This document shows positions 16,535 to 24,114 of a stretch of DNA of 49,449 nucleotides, one piece after another. Every line of letters starts with the position of its first letter. Within the stretch, counting starts at the first letter, position 1. The position numbers and the translations under genes were made by a program. Under the pieces are notes generated by a model, which made no database searches, was not told the DNA's origin, and saw nothing but the letters and a program-made list of their open reading frames with translations. The stretch lies in assembly GCA_902363595.1 (NCBI GenBank), contig CABJAP010000022.1, forward strand, positions 1 to 49,449. The letters are read 5' to 3'. The DNA comes from Clostridia bacterium (GTDB taxonomy: Bacteria > Bacillota > Clostridia > Peptostreptococcales > Anaerovoracaceae).

Positions 16535-16642
16535 GTATGTTTCCTTTCTCTTATAAACTATATATCTCTCGTATCTCTTGTATGGTTCCAAATATCTAAA
16601 TTCGAACAAAAGATACAACAGATACAAGAAATACATTACTCT

Positions 16643-18523
16643 TTATAGAAGTCTTTTATATCGGTGAAATTTTCCATTTACCCCCTTATGGGTTGTGGTG
16701 TTTTCTGGCACGATATGCCTGATCTTGTCCTTCAAAAGATATGCGTCAAACCTGCTGACCTCTGTCATAAAATTCCGTTCTGACGTACCGATCACCTGAC
16801 CAGTGTGTTCTATCACATCGTCACGAAAATCTTTGGCTCTTACCACATATTCCTTGATGGGCACATTCGGGTCATTTTTGATCTCCTCAAGCTTGGCTTT
16901 CAATGTAACGATAGCCGGATGATTTCTGTATTCCAGTTCTGCCCGTAGCTGATCAATTGTCCCGGCGTCTCCAAGGTTTTCCCACCTGCAGGTCTGTTTG
17001 TTAAACTTGACTGCCAGCTCTTCCGGGCTGATATCTCTGCCTGTGGCGTAAAATATGGCCTCTTCATCCGTCCGCTTCTCCTTTTTGATGATAAACATCA
17101 CGTCGGTTGCCCCTTGCAAGGCGGTTGATCCTAAAATGTTTTCAAAAGGATCCGTGTTGAATCCGTTTCCCTTCCTGGTATGATGCAGGAACATAATTGA
17201 AATGTCGTGCTTGATCGCAAGCTTGGATATCTCGCTGAACACCTCATAATCCTGCTCATAGGCCGTTTTATTCTTATCTGATGGCGGTTTTACCTTCTGC
17301 AAAGTGTCCACGATAATTAGGCCAACATTCGGCTTGTTATGAATAACCTGCTCGATCTGCTGTAAGAATCCATTTTGAATCGGCTCACACTTCGTTACAA
17401 GGGTCAACCCTTCCGGCGCCGTCTCTAATCCGGTCAGCTTTTTAAGCCGGCCTTTTAATCTCGCCCAGCTGTCCTCAAGGGCGAAGTATACAACCTCACA
17501 CTTATTCGTCGGAAAACCCATGAACGGCTGCCCGGCTGCGACTGCCAGACCTAAATCCAGCACAAGCCAGCTTTTACCCATTTTAGAGGGCGCGGCCAGG
17601 ATGCACACACCGACCGGAAGCAAGTCTTTCACAATATACCTCGGAGGTCTTAAATCCATCTTCATCAGGTCGGCGGCGGTGTACATTTCCAGCGGCGGCG
17701 GGTCCTTCTTTTTCTTAACCGCTTTTATGACGCCGTTTTCCGTCGTTGTCGTGTATCGGTGTTCCGGTTCATACTTCATTGCGCTGCCGATCAGTGTCTT
17801 GATCTCTCGATCTCCCAGGGGTGGCACGCACTTTGCTAGGTTTTCCTCTTTGACTGCCGTAGCTATGGCGCTCTCTGACAAGCCTTTATCCCGCAGACTA
17901 CAGGCCAGCTTGAACAGGCTTGCGTTTCGCTCTCCGGACGGTATCATTTCCGGCATTTCCAGCGCTTGCCGATCTAAATCTTCCAGCGGATGCAGAAAGG
18001 TTGAAACCGTATCATTCACCGGCGTAATACCGTATTCCTCAAGTTCTTGTTCCCATTCATATGGCTGCCCATTCGGGTGAACGCTCGGCGGAGCCACGAT
18101 ATAACCGCCATCCGCCCGGATATCAATGCCGGGGTATAAATTCGTGCGGCTCCGCTCCGGATCCTTTGCTCGATAAAGTAGATGGTTTCCCCCTCGGCCC
18201 GTGATCGTCATAGCCGTTTCTGGCAATGCTCCGTACTGATTGGTCCAGTCCAGCAATGATTCGTACCCGTCGATTCCCTTTTCCGGATCCTTGTCAATGT
18301 CAATTACGATTAGGCTGCCGCTGATCTGGCCGGTTGCGATCCCAATATTATTTTTATCTCCTGGCGGTTTACCCCACCAGGCCTTGATCCTCTCCGGGTC
18401 CGTTGTTGCGCTCTTAAATCCGTCTGGCGTTGCTGGCTCCTTCCCCTTGAATTTAAGCGGAAAGACTGCCAGACCCATGCTTGCGTATGTAAGGGCGCTT
18501 TCTAGCATCTTATTTTCCGTCAT
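16643..18523 (-). CDS. Bifunctional primase-polymerase / RepA-like replicative helicase
   Basis: A 626-residue replication protein. The N-terminal prim-pol domain (about 1-180) has the catalytic VIDIDKD (Asp75, Asp77), GRGGNHLLYR (His114) and GIDIRADGGYIVAPPS. A linker with a primase C-terminal-like helical part (PSGERNASLFKLACSLRDKG) follows. The RecA-like ATPase (about 295-500) has Walker A APSKMGKSW (311-319), Walker B VGLIIVDTL and IMFLHHTRKG. It likely primes and unwinds phage DNA. TTATCGG-rich A-T stretches nearby are not clearly an origin. It is the largest early gene and lies after the HTH gene, without overlap. Confidence 0.92.
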   Translation of the reverse strand: MTENKMLESALTYASMGLAVFPLKFKGKEPATPDGFKSATTDPERIKAWWGKPPGDKNNIGIATGQISGSLIVIDIDKDPEKGIDGYESLLDWTNQYGALPETAMTITGRGGNHLLYRAKDPERSRTNLYPGIDIRADGGYIVAPPSVHPNGQPYEWEQELEEYGITPVNDTVSTFLHPLEDLDRQALEMPEMIPSGERNASLFKLACSLRDKGLSESAIATAVKEENLAKCVPPLGDREIKTLIGSAMKYEPEHRYTTTTENGVIKAVKKKKDPPPLEMYTAADLMKMDLRPPRYIVKDLLPVGVCILAAPSKMGKSWLVLDLGLAVAAGQPFMGFPTNKCEVVYFALEDSWARLKGRLKKLTGLETAPEGLTLVTKCEPIQNGFLQQIEQVIHNKPNVGLIIVDTLQKVKPPSDKNKTAYEQDYEVFSEISKLAIKHDISIMFLHHTRKGNGFNTDPFENILGSTALQGATDVMFIIKKEKRTDEEAIFYATGRDISPEELAVKFNKQTCRWENLGDAGTIDQLRAELEYRNHPAIVTLKAKLEEIKNDPNVPIKEYVVRAKDFRDDVIEHTGQVIGTSERNFMTEVSRFDAYLLKDKIRHIVPENTTTHKGVNGKFHRYKRLL

Positions 18524-18559
18524 TTACTGCTCTCCTTTATTCCCTCTTAATTGCATTTA

Positions 18560-19141
18560 CTACTCCCTCCTGTTGACATTTATCCCCTTTGTGGTATCCT
18601 GTAATTGATTTAATACTTGTGCTCCTGCGCCTGATGCGCCAACATCTGCGGGAGCCTTTTTCTTTGTAATGTCTCGTGGCTTACGCTGATCTTCACGGAT
18701 CAATCCAAGACAGAGCCGCATGCCTTTCTTTAAATTTCGATAGTCTGCATAAATAACAAATCCGTCATTTTTAAAATCATGGATTGTTTTAATGTATTTT
18801 GTCCGACCAGAGCAGCAAAACCGATCAGTCATAAATTTCACCGCATGTTTATTCTTTTTGCTATGTGCTTCAGCAATTTTCAAGAACATACTATCAAGTT
18901 GCGCCATTTTTGCCCGGTGAGCCGATTTTCGTTTTCTCATGATCGAAACGGTGGGACTAAATAGATAGTCTATGCTGACGCCGAATAAACGGGCCAGGGC
19001 GATCGCTTCACTCGCCTTTAAATCCTCTTCACCTTTCAGTATTGCGCCCATGCAAGCCTCTGTTACATTTGCATGATCTGCAAGTGTGTGAATGTGGTAT
19101 TGTGATGCTATATATTCCATAAGTAAATTAGGATATTTCAC
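18560..19141 (-). CDS. XRE-type HTH protein of the early region
   Basis: The 193-residue protein has an N-terminal helix-turn-helix (YIASQYHIHTLADHANV, EACMGAILKGEEDLKASE, IALARLFGVSIDYLF), typical of XRE/Cro-type DNA binding. The basic middle (KRKSAHRAKMAQLDSM, TKYIKTIHDFKNDGF) and C-terminal tail have no motif I recognise. GTG start at 19141 overlaps the previous stop as GTGA. It may regulate early genes or act in replication; role unknown. Confidence 0.75.
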   Translation of the reverse strand: MKYPNLLMEYIASQYHIHTLADHANVTEACMGAILKGEEDLKASEAIALARLFGVSIDYLFSPTVSIMRKRKSAHRAKMAQLDSMFLKIAEAHSKKNKHAVKFMTDRFCCSGRTKYIKTIHDFKNDGFVIYADYRNLKKGMRLCLGLIREDQRKPRDITKKKAPADVGASGAGAQVLNQLQDTTKGINVNRRE

Positions 19142-19836
19142 TGTTCCTTACCTCCTTTTACGACTTTCATATATTTCGGAACTCTTGTCTTTGGTTTTTC
19201 AACTTTTGTAACTTCGCCGGTCTGACGGTTGACCATAATCCCCTTATCCTCGTAGTACGAATAAGTTGGAACGCCCTGTTTTTCAAGCCATTCTTCCGTG
19301 ATATCCCTGCCGCCTTGAAGTACCCGCATACGACTCGCAACAAGCATAAACGCTACCATAAAGTGATTAACGTCCCGATTTTGATAATCCATTAAAAACT
19401 CCGGAGATCGTTCTGCGCCAATCACATTATCTATTCCAGTTTTATTGACTGCCTCCATCGTATAGTAATAATCCTTCCATTCCCAACGGGCGCCGTCGTA
19501 GGTCTTTTCTATTGGGAATAGCTGGATTACCTGTCTTGGGGACATCACATCGAACATATCTAATAGGAAAGACATCTGTGCATAGGTGTGGTAAACCAAT
19601 TCGTCGCTTGCATCAAGTTCTTTGGTTCTTACAAGTCCAAGCTGTTTCACACCGGCATATACCATCTGTCTGAAGCATTCCGGAAACTCCCTTGCTACGT
19701 CCTTTATCGCTATGCCTTTGTACTGAGCAGCGCACTCTTCCATTGCCCGCTGTTGTACCTCAAGATATTGCAAGCGTGTCGGTTTATAGCTCCGCTTTTC
19801 TTTCGCTCCTCCTGGGATTAATTTTAATTCTTTCAT
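19138..19836 (-). CDS. Early phage protein of unknown function
   Basis: The 232-residue product begins MKELKLIPGGAKEKRSYK and has YLEVQQRAMEECAAQYKG, a tryptophan-rich middle (ARWEWKDYYYTMEAVNK) and a basic C-terminus (VTKVEKPKTRVPKYMKVV). No enzymatic motif seen and no family recognised. AGGAGGAG precedes the ATG. Tight spacing to its neighbours (10 and -4 bases) places it in the early operon with the HTH and primase genes. Confidence 0.7.
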   Translation of the reverse strand: MKELKLIPGGAKEKRSYKPTRLQYLEVQQRAMEECAAQYKGIAIKDVAREFPECFRQMVYAGVKQLGLVRTKELDASDELVYHTYAQMSFLLDMFDVMSPRQVIQLFPIEKTYDGARWEWKDYYYTMEAVNKTGIDNVIGAERSPEFLMDYQNRDVNHFMVAFMLVASRMRVLQGGRDITEEWLEKQGVPTYSYYEDKGIMVNRQTGEVTKVEKPKTRVPKYMKVVKGGKEQ

Positions 19837-19845
19837 CTGCTCCTC

Positions 19846-20055
19846 CTATGCTCTTACCTGCTCTAACACTCTCTCCGCAACATCATGTACAGAGTACCGA
19901 TCCCCTTTTTCTTCTGCCGGGATTTTGGGCAGCCCTTTGACGATCATTTTTGCCCAATTGTCAGATCGGCCAAAATGCCTCCCGATCTGGCTTGCCGTAG
20001 CATATGGGCGGCCAAAGGCTTCTTTCATATCCTTGACCATTTCAGCCTTTAACAT
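19846..20055 (-). CDS. Small DNA-binding protein (excisionase-like or winged-helix)
   Basis: A 69-residue product with the pattern of a compact DNA-binding module: FGRPYATASQIGRHFGR followed by SDNWAKMIVKGLPKIP, then RYSVHDVAERVLEQVRA. The layout 'A-S-x-I-G-R-H-F-G-R-S' plus a basic wing resembles excisionase/MerR-type HTH. ATG at 20055 has AAGGAGAG ahead, two bases after the preceding stop. Excision or early regulation is a guess from this pattern. Confidence 0.65.
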   Translation of the reverse strand: MLKAEMVKDMKEAFGRPYATASQIGRHFGRSDNWAKMIVKGLPKIPAEEKGDRYSVHDVAERVLEQVRA

Positions 20056-20056
20056 T

Positions 20057-20245
20057 TTACTCTCTCCTTTCTTTTAAATGGTGTTTCCCGTCCATGACGG
20101 TCAATTCCAGATTTAGTAGGATCGCCGCCATTTTCAGGCCGTGATAGACTCCCTCTTTACGCTCTCTTACGGCGTCATTTGTGGCGCTGCTCTGTACGTC
20201 TTTGAGTACCTGATCAGCATATTGTTCAAATCCTTCAGTGAACAT
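20057..20245 (-). CDS. Small early phage protein of unknown function
   Basis: A 62-residue product: MFTEGFEQYADQVLKDVQ, then RERKEGVYHGLKMAAILL and HHLKERRE. Predicted fully helical. GGAGAT precedes the ATG at 20245. No family recognised. It links the antirepressor to the small DNA-binding protein gene. Confidence 0.6.
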   Translation of the reverse strand: MFTEGFEQYADQVLKDVQSSATNDAVRERKEGVYHGLKMAAILLNLELTVMDGKHHLKERRE

Positions 20246-20282
20246 ATTGATCTCCTTTCCAAATACGACATCGTTGTCGGAT

Positions 20283-20306
20283 ATGCGAAGATATCTTCGT
20301 TTTTAG
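20283..20306. repeat. Perfect palindrome CGAAGATATCTTCG
   Basis: The 14-base palindrome lies at about 20287-20300, just past the antirepressor stop, followed on the plus strand by GTTTTT. It could be a minor terminator or an operator. Beside it CGACA-TCGT-TGTCG forms a second small hairpin at about 20264-20277. Confidence 0.4.
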
Positions 20307-21052
20307 ATAGCGGTCTTGCAATTAAGCGTTTCAATCTGTTCCTGTAAAACATATGGCAACTCATATGCCGCAATCAATTCAAGGGCCAGGTCACAATCCT
20401 TTCTCTTGATAGCCTTGTATGTAGTAACCCCAAACTCACGCTTTAGCTGTCTGTGTATGTCTGCGTACACCTTGCTTCTGACCGAATTATCATTGTATGC
20501 TGCTGAACTTTTTCCGCCAAGGCAGGCAATGCCTTTGCCTTTCACTGCATTTGTGATTTTAACCTCTTCAACGCCCAAAATTGGAATATCCTGTTTGAAG
20601 TCCTGCAGGTCCGCATTGACCATATCTACCTTGTTATCGATCTCTTTCAGGGCTTCAAATTCAAGCTTTAGTATTTCCATTGGTGAAGATGGCCGTTGCT
20701 GCGGGTTGAAATAGTTATTCACCAGCTCTCGCTGCACTTTCCAGGCCAGATCATCATTGAGGGATTTTGTCAACATCGTGTAGCCTTGTTGAGTAATGAG
20801 TACAAGTTCTCTTGCGTTACTGCCGACGAAATTCGTCGCCTGTTTATACTCTTTCAAATCCTCACCTGTAAGATAGAAATAATCTTCACCCTCAATGAAG
20901 AATTTCTTATTCTCTCTGAAATTCCTTCCTGCCGTTCCTTCTGGCCTCTCATGACAAAGGTCAATATCTTTGAAAGTAACTACCCTCTGACCTTTATACT
21001 CTTTGACTGTAATTTCCTGATTTCCGATTTTCATAATTTCGTTCATTTGCAT
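20303..21052 (-). CDS. Phage antirepressor, ORF6N/ORF6C (Rha-like) type
   Basis: The 249-residue protein has an N-terminal ORF6N domain (about 5-115): EITVKEYKGQRVVTFKDID, then RNFRENKKFFIEGEDYF and ITQQGYTMLTKSLNDDLAW. The C-terminal ORF6C domain (about 160-245) shows EEVKITNAVKGKGIACLGG and SKVYADIHRQLKREFGV. Such proteins are antirepressors that tilt the lysis-lysogeny choice. AGAGGAGGTGA is a strong binding site for ATG 21052. It is the first gene after the cro-like gene in the rightward-to-left lytic transcript. Confidence 0.9.
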   Translation of the reverse strand: MQMNEIMKIGNQEITVKEYKGQRVVTFKDIDLCHERPEGTAGRNFRENKKFFIEGEDYFYLTGEDLKEYKQATNFVGSNARELVLITQQGYTMLTKSLNDDLAWKVQRELVNNYFNPQQRPSSPMEILKLEFEALKEIDNKVDMVNADLQDFKQDIPILGVEEVKITNAVKGKGIACLGGKSSAAYNDNSVRSKVYADIHRQLKREFGVTTYKAIKRKDCDLALELIAAYELPYVLQEQIETLNCKTAI

Positions 21053-21075
21053 TTTTTCACCTCCTCTTTTTGTCC

Positions 21076-21104
21076 TTTCAGTTATTTACTCTTTGTGGTA
21101 TAAT
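21076..21104 (+). promoter_or_regulatory. Promoter for the lone plus-strand moron gene
   Basis: TG-extended TATAAT at 21099-21104 (TGGTATAAT) with only a weak -35 (TTTCAG, 21076-21081) 17 bases upstream, 30 bases before the ATG at 21134. A copy of AAGTAT, the putative operator core, lies at 21126-21131. Confidence 0.6.
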
Positions 21105-21133
21105 TTCTAATCATCTGAATGGAGTAAGTATTT

Positions 21134-21682
21134 ATGAATAACAGCAATTCTAGTCAGCTATCCACTTTTCTTGAATCCGTACAACAACTATTTTTCAACT
21201 TTGATCTAGTCCAAAACATATATAACGTTATGGCCATCTTAGGATTTTGTGCGTCTGCATTTCTTTGTGTTAGGGTCTATATCAACTCTAGAAAAAATAT
21301 TGCGATTAAAGTCGTTGATTACAACAAGCATGATCATGTGGTCCAATTTTTTCTTTGTATCCAAAACAACTCTGACAAGCCTCTGTGCATAGACTCCATT
21401 GAAATCCCTAATGGGGTTCAATGTGAATTAATCCCTAAGAAGATAACGGACAAACTCTCCACACCTATGTTTCCGTTGAACCTTTCAGGTCATCAAGGAT
21501 CCTTTTACTTCCTTGAATTTCTTTACTGTGCAGATATTGAATTAGCTCCAGGTAAAACGATTGTTTTTCTAGTTCACACCAATCGCGGTCAGATAGAGAC
21601 AAGTTTAACTCTCGGGAATATATCGTATTATCTACATACCAGGGAACAATACTTACAGTCCCAACAGTTGGAAAAATCTTAA
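21134..21682 (+). CDS. Membrane-anchored prophage moron protein of unknown function
   Basis: The 182-residue product has an N-terminal transmembrane segment at about residues 32-51 (NVMAILGFCASAFLCVRVYI), a positive loop (NSRKN) and a predicted beta-rich domain (DHVVQFFLCIQNNSDKPLC, then IEIPNGVQCELIP). The C-terminal part has ELAPGKTIVFLVHTN. It sits alone on the plus strand, opposite the lytic transcript, between the antirepressor and cro-like genes. It has its own promoter and a strong terminator, the classic moron layout, so it is likely made in the lysogen. Function is not recognised; superinfection exclusion is one guess. Confidence 0.8.
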   Translation: MNNSNSSQLSTFLESVQQLFFNFDLVQNIYNVMAILGFCASAFLCVRVYINSRKNIAIKVVDYNKHDHVVQFFLCIQNNSDKPLCIDSIEIPNGVQCELIPKKITDKLSTPMFPLNLSGHQGSFYFLEFLYCADIELAPGKTIVFLVHTNRGQIETSLTLGNISYYLHTREQYLQSQQLEKS

Positions 21683-21695
21683 GTGGATAATGTTC

Positions 21696-21729
21696 GCTAT
21701 TTGTTGGTTTACTAGCAAATAGCTTTTTT
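21696..21729 (+). terminator. Rho-independent terminator after the moron gene
   Basis: GCTATTTG and CAAATAGC form an 8-base perfect stem (21696-21703 with 21716-21723) followed by six T. It starts 14 bases after the stop codon. Confidence 0.88.
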
Positions 21730-21753
21730 ATTGTTTTGATCATCCTTTTTACC

Positions 21754-21942
21754 TCACTCATCTAAAAAATATTCGATTGATACGCCGAAGTGATTAGAAA
21801 GTTTTCTCAAACTTTCCAGTTCAGGTTTTGATCTGCCGGCCTTCCAATTCGAAAAAGCTGTTTGACTTATTCCTGTTGTCATAGCCGCATGATAGGCGGT
21901 TTCGTTTCTTTCATTAAGGAGCTTCTCAATTTTCTTGTACAT
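21754..21942 (-). CDS. Cro-like repressor (small XRE-family HTH)
   Basis: The 62-residue protein is almost entirely a helix-turn-helix: NERNETAYHAAMTTGISQT, then AFSNWKAGRSKPELESLRK. The recognition helix SQTAFSNWK closely matches TQTALSNWK in the divergent repressor, so both probably bind the same operators. Its length and placement, first in the lytic transcript, mark it as the Cro counterpart. GGGGGGAAATGT lies before the ATG. Confidence 0.9.
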   Translation of the reverse strand: MYKKIEKLLNERNETAYHAAMTTGISQTAFSNWKAGRSKPELESLRKLSNHFGVSIEYFLDE

Positions 21943-21967
21943 ACATTTCCCCCCTTTCGTTTTTGGA

Positions 21968-21996
21968 TTGACAATACTTTCGAGTTGTGATATACT
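21968..21996 (+). promoter_or_regulatory. Repressor promoter (PRM-like), face-to-face with the lytic promoter
   Basis: TTGACA (21968-21973) and TATACT (21991-21996) are 17 bases apart, a near-consensus sigma-A promoter on the plus strand. ATACTTTC occurs at 21974-21981 and 21992-21999, 18 bases apart, inside the promoter. The predicted start near 22003 gives a 160-base leader before the repressor ATG at 22162. Confidence 0.85.
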
Positions 21997-22080
21997 TTCA
22001 ATTACAAAATTACTAATTATACAAAATAAGCATTACATCTCACAAGTATTTTTTGTCTTTGCTTTCGTTATCGCAAGTAC

Positions 22081-22109
22081 AATATACATCATTTTACGTG
22101 AGCAGTCAA
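22081..22109 (-). promoter_or_regulatory. Lytic early promoter (PR-like) pointing to the cro-like gene
   Basis: On the minus strand TTGACT (22104-22109) and TATATT (22081-22086) are 17 bases apart. Predicted start near 22074 lies downstream of the opposing promoter's start (about 22003), so the two transcripts overlap by about 70 bases. AAGTAT boxes at 22044-22049 and 22133-22138 flank it and an imperfect one (AAGTAC) is at 22075-22080. These match the ATACTT boxes at the other promoter when reversed. Confidence 0.85.
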
Positions 22110-22161
22110 CCCCGTTTTGCTTATTTTTTCAAAAGTATTTTTAACTTCAAGGGGGTCTAAG

Positions 22162-22581
22162 ATGTATGAAGTTTTCGAAAATCTTCTAAAAGAAAAAAAT
22201 GTTTCGTCATATAGGGTTTCAAAAGATACTGGCGTCACTCAAACTGCATTGAGTAATTGGAAAACAGGAAAGAGTACCCCAACAGCAAAAACACTTCAAA
22301 AAATTGCTGATTATTTTGGCGTTACCATTGACTATCTTATGACTGGAAAAGAGCCAGAAAAAGATTGGGAACCCAAACTCACCGAAAAAGACGAGAAAGA
22401 CATGCAGAAAGAACTGAAAAATTTATTAGACCAGCTGGATAGCAATACCGGCCTGATGTTTGACGGGGAAGCGATGGACGATGAGACAAAGGAACTATTA
22501 AAGGCCAGCCTTGAACATGCAGTTCGGACGGCCAGGATCACGGCAAAGAAAAAATATACTCCAAAAAAATACAGAAAATAA
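22162..22581 (+). CDS. Phage repressor (CI-like), XRE family
   Basis: I start at ATG 22162 (AGGGGGTCTAAG ahead) and not at the in-frame ATG 22117, which lies in the operator zone. The 139-residue protein has an N-terminal helix-turn-helix (KEKNVSSYRVSKDTGVTQT, ALSNWKTGKSTPTAKTLQK) and a helical C-terminal part (KDMQKELKNLLDQLD) with no S24 peptidase motif. Lacking self-cleavage, it is probably inactivated through the ImmA/IrrE-type peptidase encoded next. Confidence 0.9.
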   Translation: MYEVFENLLKEKNVSSYRVSKDTGVTQTALSNWKTGKSTPTAKTLQKIADYFGVTIDYLMTGKEPEKDWEPKLTEKDEKDMQKELKNLLDQLDSNTGLMFDGEAMDDETKELLKASLEHAVRTARITAKKKYTPKKYRK

Positions 22582-22646
22582 TTTGCTATACGCACCGAAA
22601 AACGGACATATCAAGTGTTATAATCCTCTCAAGAGGTGAATAAAAG

Positions 22647-23066
22647 ATGGAAATTAAAAACACCGTGCGGAGATTATGCCAAAAATTTAATACAACAAGT
22701 CCCTATCAATTAGCCGATGATCTTGGAATCCAGGTATTTTATTATGACCTTGGCAGCATACGAGGGTACTATTACATGGCTCATAAAGTGAAGTTGATCT
22801 ATCTCCACAACAATTTGAATGAGCATGTCGAGCGTTTTGTACTGGCTCACGAAATCGGCCACTCAATTATGCACCCACGGTCTTGCACGCCGTTTCTGCA
22901 AAGCACATTTTTTTCCGTGAATAAATTAGAGGTTCAGGCGAATAAATTCGCTGCGGAGCTGATCATCCAAGACATTGATCTAATGGAACATTGGGAATAT
23001 ACCGTAGATCAGTGGGCCGTCTATTACGGTCTGCCAAGAGAGATCATAGAATTGAGATTTAGATAA
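22647..23066 (+). CDS. ImmA/IrrE-family metallopeptidase
   Basis: The 139-residue protein has the zinc-peptidase motif HEIGH (residues 68-72) in FVLAHEIGHSIMHP and the downstream acidic/aromatic pattern NKLEVQANKFAAELI with the third ligand Glu expected near it. Family members cleave phage or ICE repressors. Placement after the repressor suggests it cuts it during induction. AGAGGTG precedes the ATG. Confidence 0.92.
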   Translation: MEIKNTVRRLCQKFNTTSPYQLADDLGIQVFYYDLGSIRGYYYMAHKVKLIYLHNNLNEHVERFVLAHEIGHSIMHPRSCTPFLQSTFFSVNKLEVQANKFAAELIIQDIDLMEHWEYTVDQWAVYYGLPREIIELRFR

Positions 23067-23086
23067 TTTTTAGAGGAGATATGGTT

Positions 23087-23956
23087 ATGAATATTGTTGA
23101 ATTGCAAGTAAATGGTAAACCCTTGGTTTTCACTGACTCGTCTCTAAAGTATGACAGGTATGAGTTTCTTTATTCGAAAATGTCAGATATAAAACATCAG
23201 GCCGGCGACAAGCCTCTATTTATCTTTCGTTACGGGGAAAAACGGATCGGGGTTCCTTATGACCCAAAAGATGAAGCTGTGATTATAAAAATGATCACAC
23301 AAATAGCGGGTATATTGATGGACCAGAAAGCAGGTGTTAAGCAGCAACCTTCACACCCTGGCACATCAAAGGATAAAAGTCAAAAGACGAAAGAGACTGA
23401 CACTCACAAAGACCCATCAAAGAAAAAAGGTTCTGCGATTGGGTGTATTGCACTGATTGTTATAATTGCAGCGGTCATATTCGGAATATCCAAATGCGGG
23501 GGAGAAACTTCTTTTACTAAGGACGAGGCCGTTAAATACGATAATCAAATTGACATAATTTTAAGAAGCGTTGATAGCCAAGAAAATGCGGTAGAGAAAG
23601 ATATCAAAAAATTTAGTAATGGCAAATATAGCGCTACTGATCTTTATTCGAAGTTAGAGGGCAGCAAAAACTCATTGCATGGAAATTGGAAAAGTTTATC
23701 TGATATTGAAGGAAACTCTGAATATAAAAATTCTGCTGAAGGTTACGCATTTAACTATTATCAGATGTGCAAAAACTTGCAGGACGCAATCAATGAGGAT
23801 GATCTTGAAAAGTTGGAAGATGCTAAAGAAGCGATTGCTCTAAGAGGAGATTTTAGAAATGACACGATAAAAGCCCGCAAAGAATTTTTAAAAAGCAACG
23901 GGCTTTCTGATAAAGAGATCGAGGAAATTCTTAGTCAAAAATATACTTTTAAGTAA
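23087..23956 (+). CDS. Single-pass membrane protein in the lysogeny module
   Basis: A protein of about 289 residues. I choose ATG 23087, eight bases from AGGAG, over ATG 23081, which is too close. It has an N-terminal cytoplasmic domain of about 90 residues (ELQVNGKPLVFTDSSLKYD) resembling a PH-like or bacterial PH-type fold, a Lys/Pro-rich linker (about 95-125), one transmembrane segment (AIGCIALIVIIAAVIFGI, about 127-147) and an outer helical domain of about 140 residues (YDNQIDIILRSVDSQENAV). Not recognised at family level beyond this layout. It is between the repressor-peptidase pair and the integrase; an exclusion or sensing role is possible but unproved. Confidence 0.78.
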   Translation: MNIVELQVNGKPLVFTDSSLKYDRYEFLYSKMSDIKHQAGDKPLFIFRYGEKRIGVPYDPKDEAVIIKMITQIAGILMDQKAGVKQQPSHPGTSKDKSQKTKETDTHKDPSKKKGSAIGCIALIVIIAAVIFGISKCGGETSFTKDEAVKYDNQIDIILRSVDSQENAVEKDIKKFSNGKYSATDLYSKLEGSKNSLHGNWKSLSDIEGNSEYKNSAEGYAFNYYQMCKNLQDAINEDDLEKLEDAKEAIALRGDFRNDTIKARKEFLKSNGLSDKEIEEILSQKYTFK

Positions 23957-23966
23957 AACACCATAT

Positions 23967-23995
23967 AAAAAAACGCCCCTGTTGGCGCAGGAGCG
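23967..23995 (-). terminator. Minus-strand terminator between membrane protein and integrase
   Basis: Read on the minus strand, CGCTCCTG and CAGGGGCG form an 8-base stem (one GT pair) followed by seven T (23967-23973). On the plus strand there is a hairpin but no T-run. It would stop antisense transcripts coming from the integrase side. Confidence 0.6.
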
Positions 23996-24016
23996 AATTA
24001 TATAAGGCTGCAATGT

Positions 24017-24045
24017 GTACAACCCTAAAACCACTATAATTGTAC
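24017..24045 (+). promoter_or_regulatory. Putative integrase promoter flanked by GTACAA/TTGTAC repeats
   Basis: TATAAT at 24035-24040 lies between GTACAA (24017-24022) and TTGTAC (24040-24045), an inverted repeat with a 17-base spacer. A third GTACAA is at 24106-24111, between the ribosome binding site and the start. No good -35 is seen, so activation or repression by a protein bound at the repeats is possible. A GGGCAT/ATGCCC hairpin (about 24074-24089) follows. Confidence 0.45.
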
Positions 24046-24114
24046 CATCGCAGCCCGGGAAAATCAAGTGTCCGGGCATTTCTATGCCCAAAATCAGAAA
24101 GGCAGGTACAATTT

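Noticed and set aside
21465..21761. Minus-strand open frame of 98 codons opposite the moron gene
   Set aside because: Overlaps the moron gene and its terminator on the other strand; the moron gene has better start, promoter, terminator and domain layout.
24040..24114. Upstream ATG for the integrase
   Set aside because: Lies beside the -10 box and GTACAA repeats, without a ribosome binding site; ATG 24115 has one and gives a normal N-terminus.
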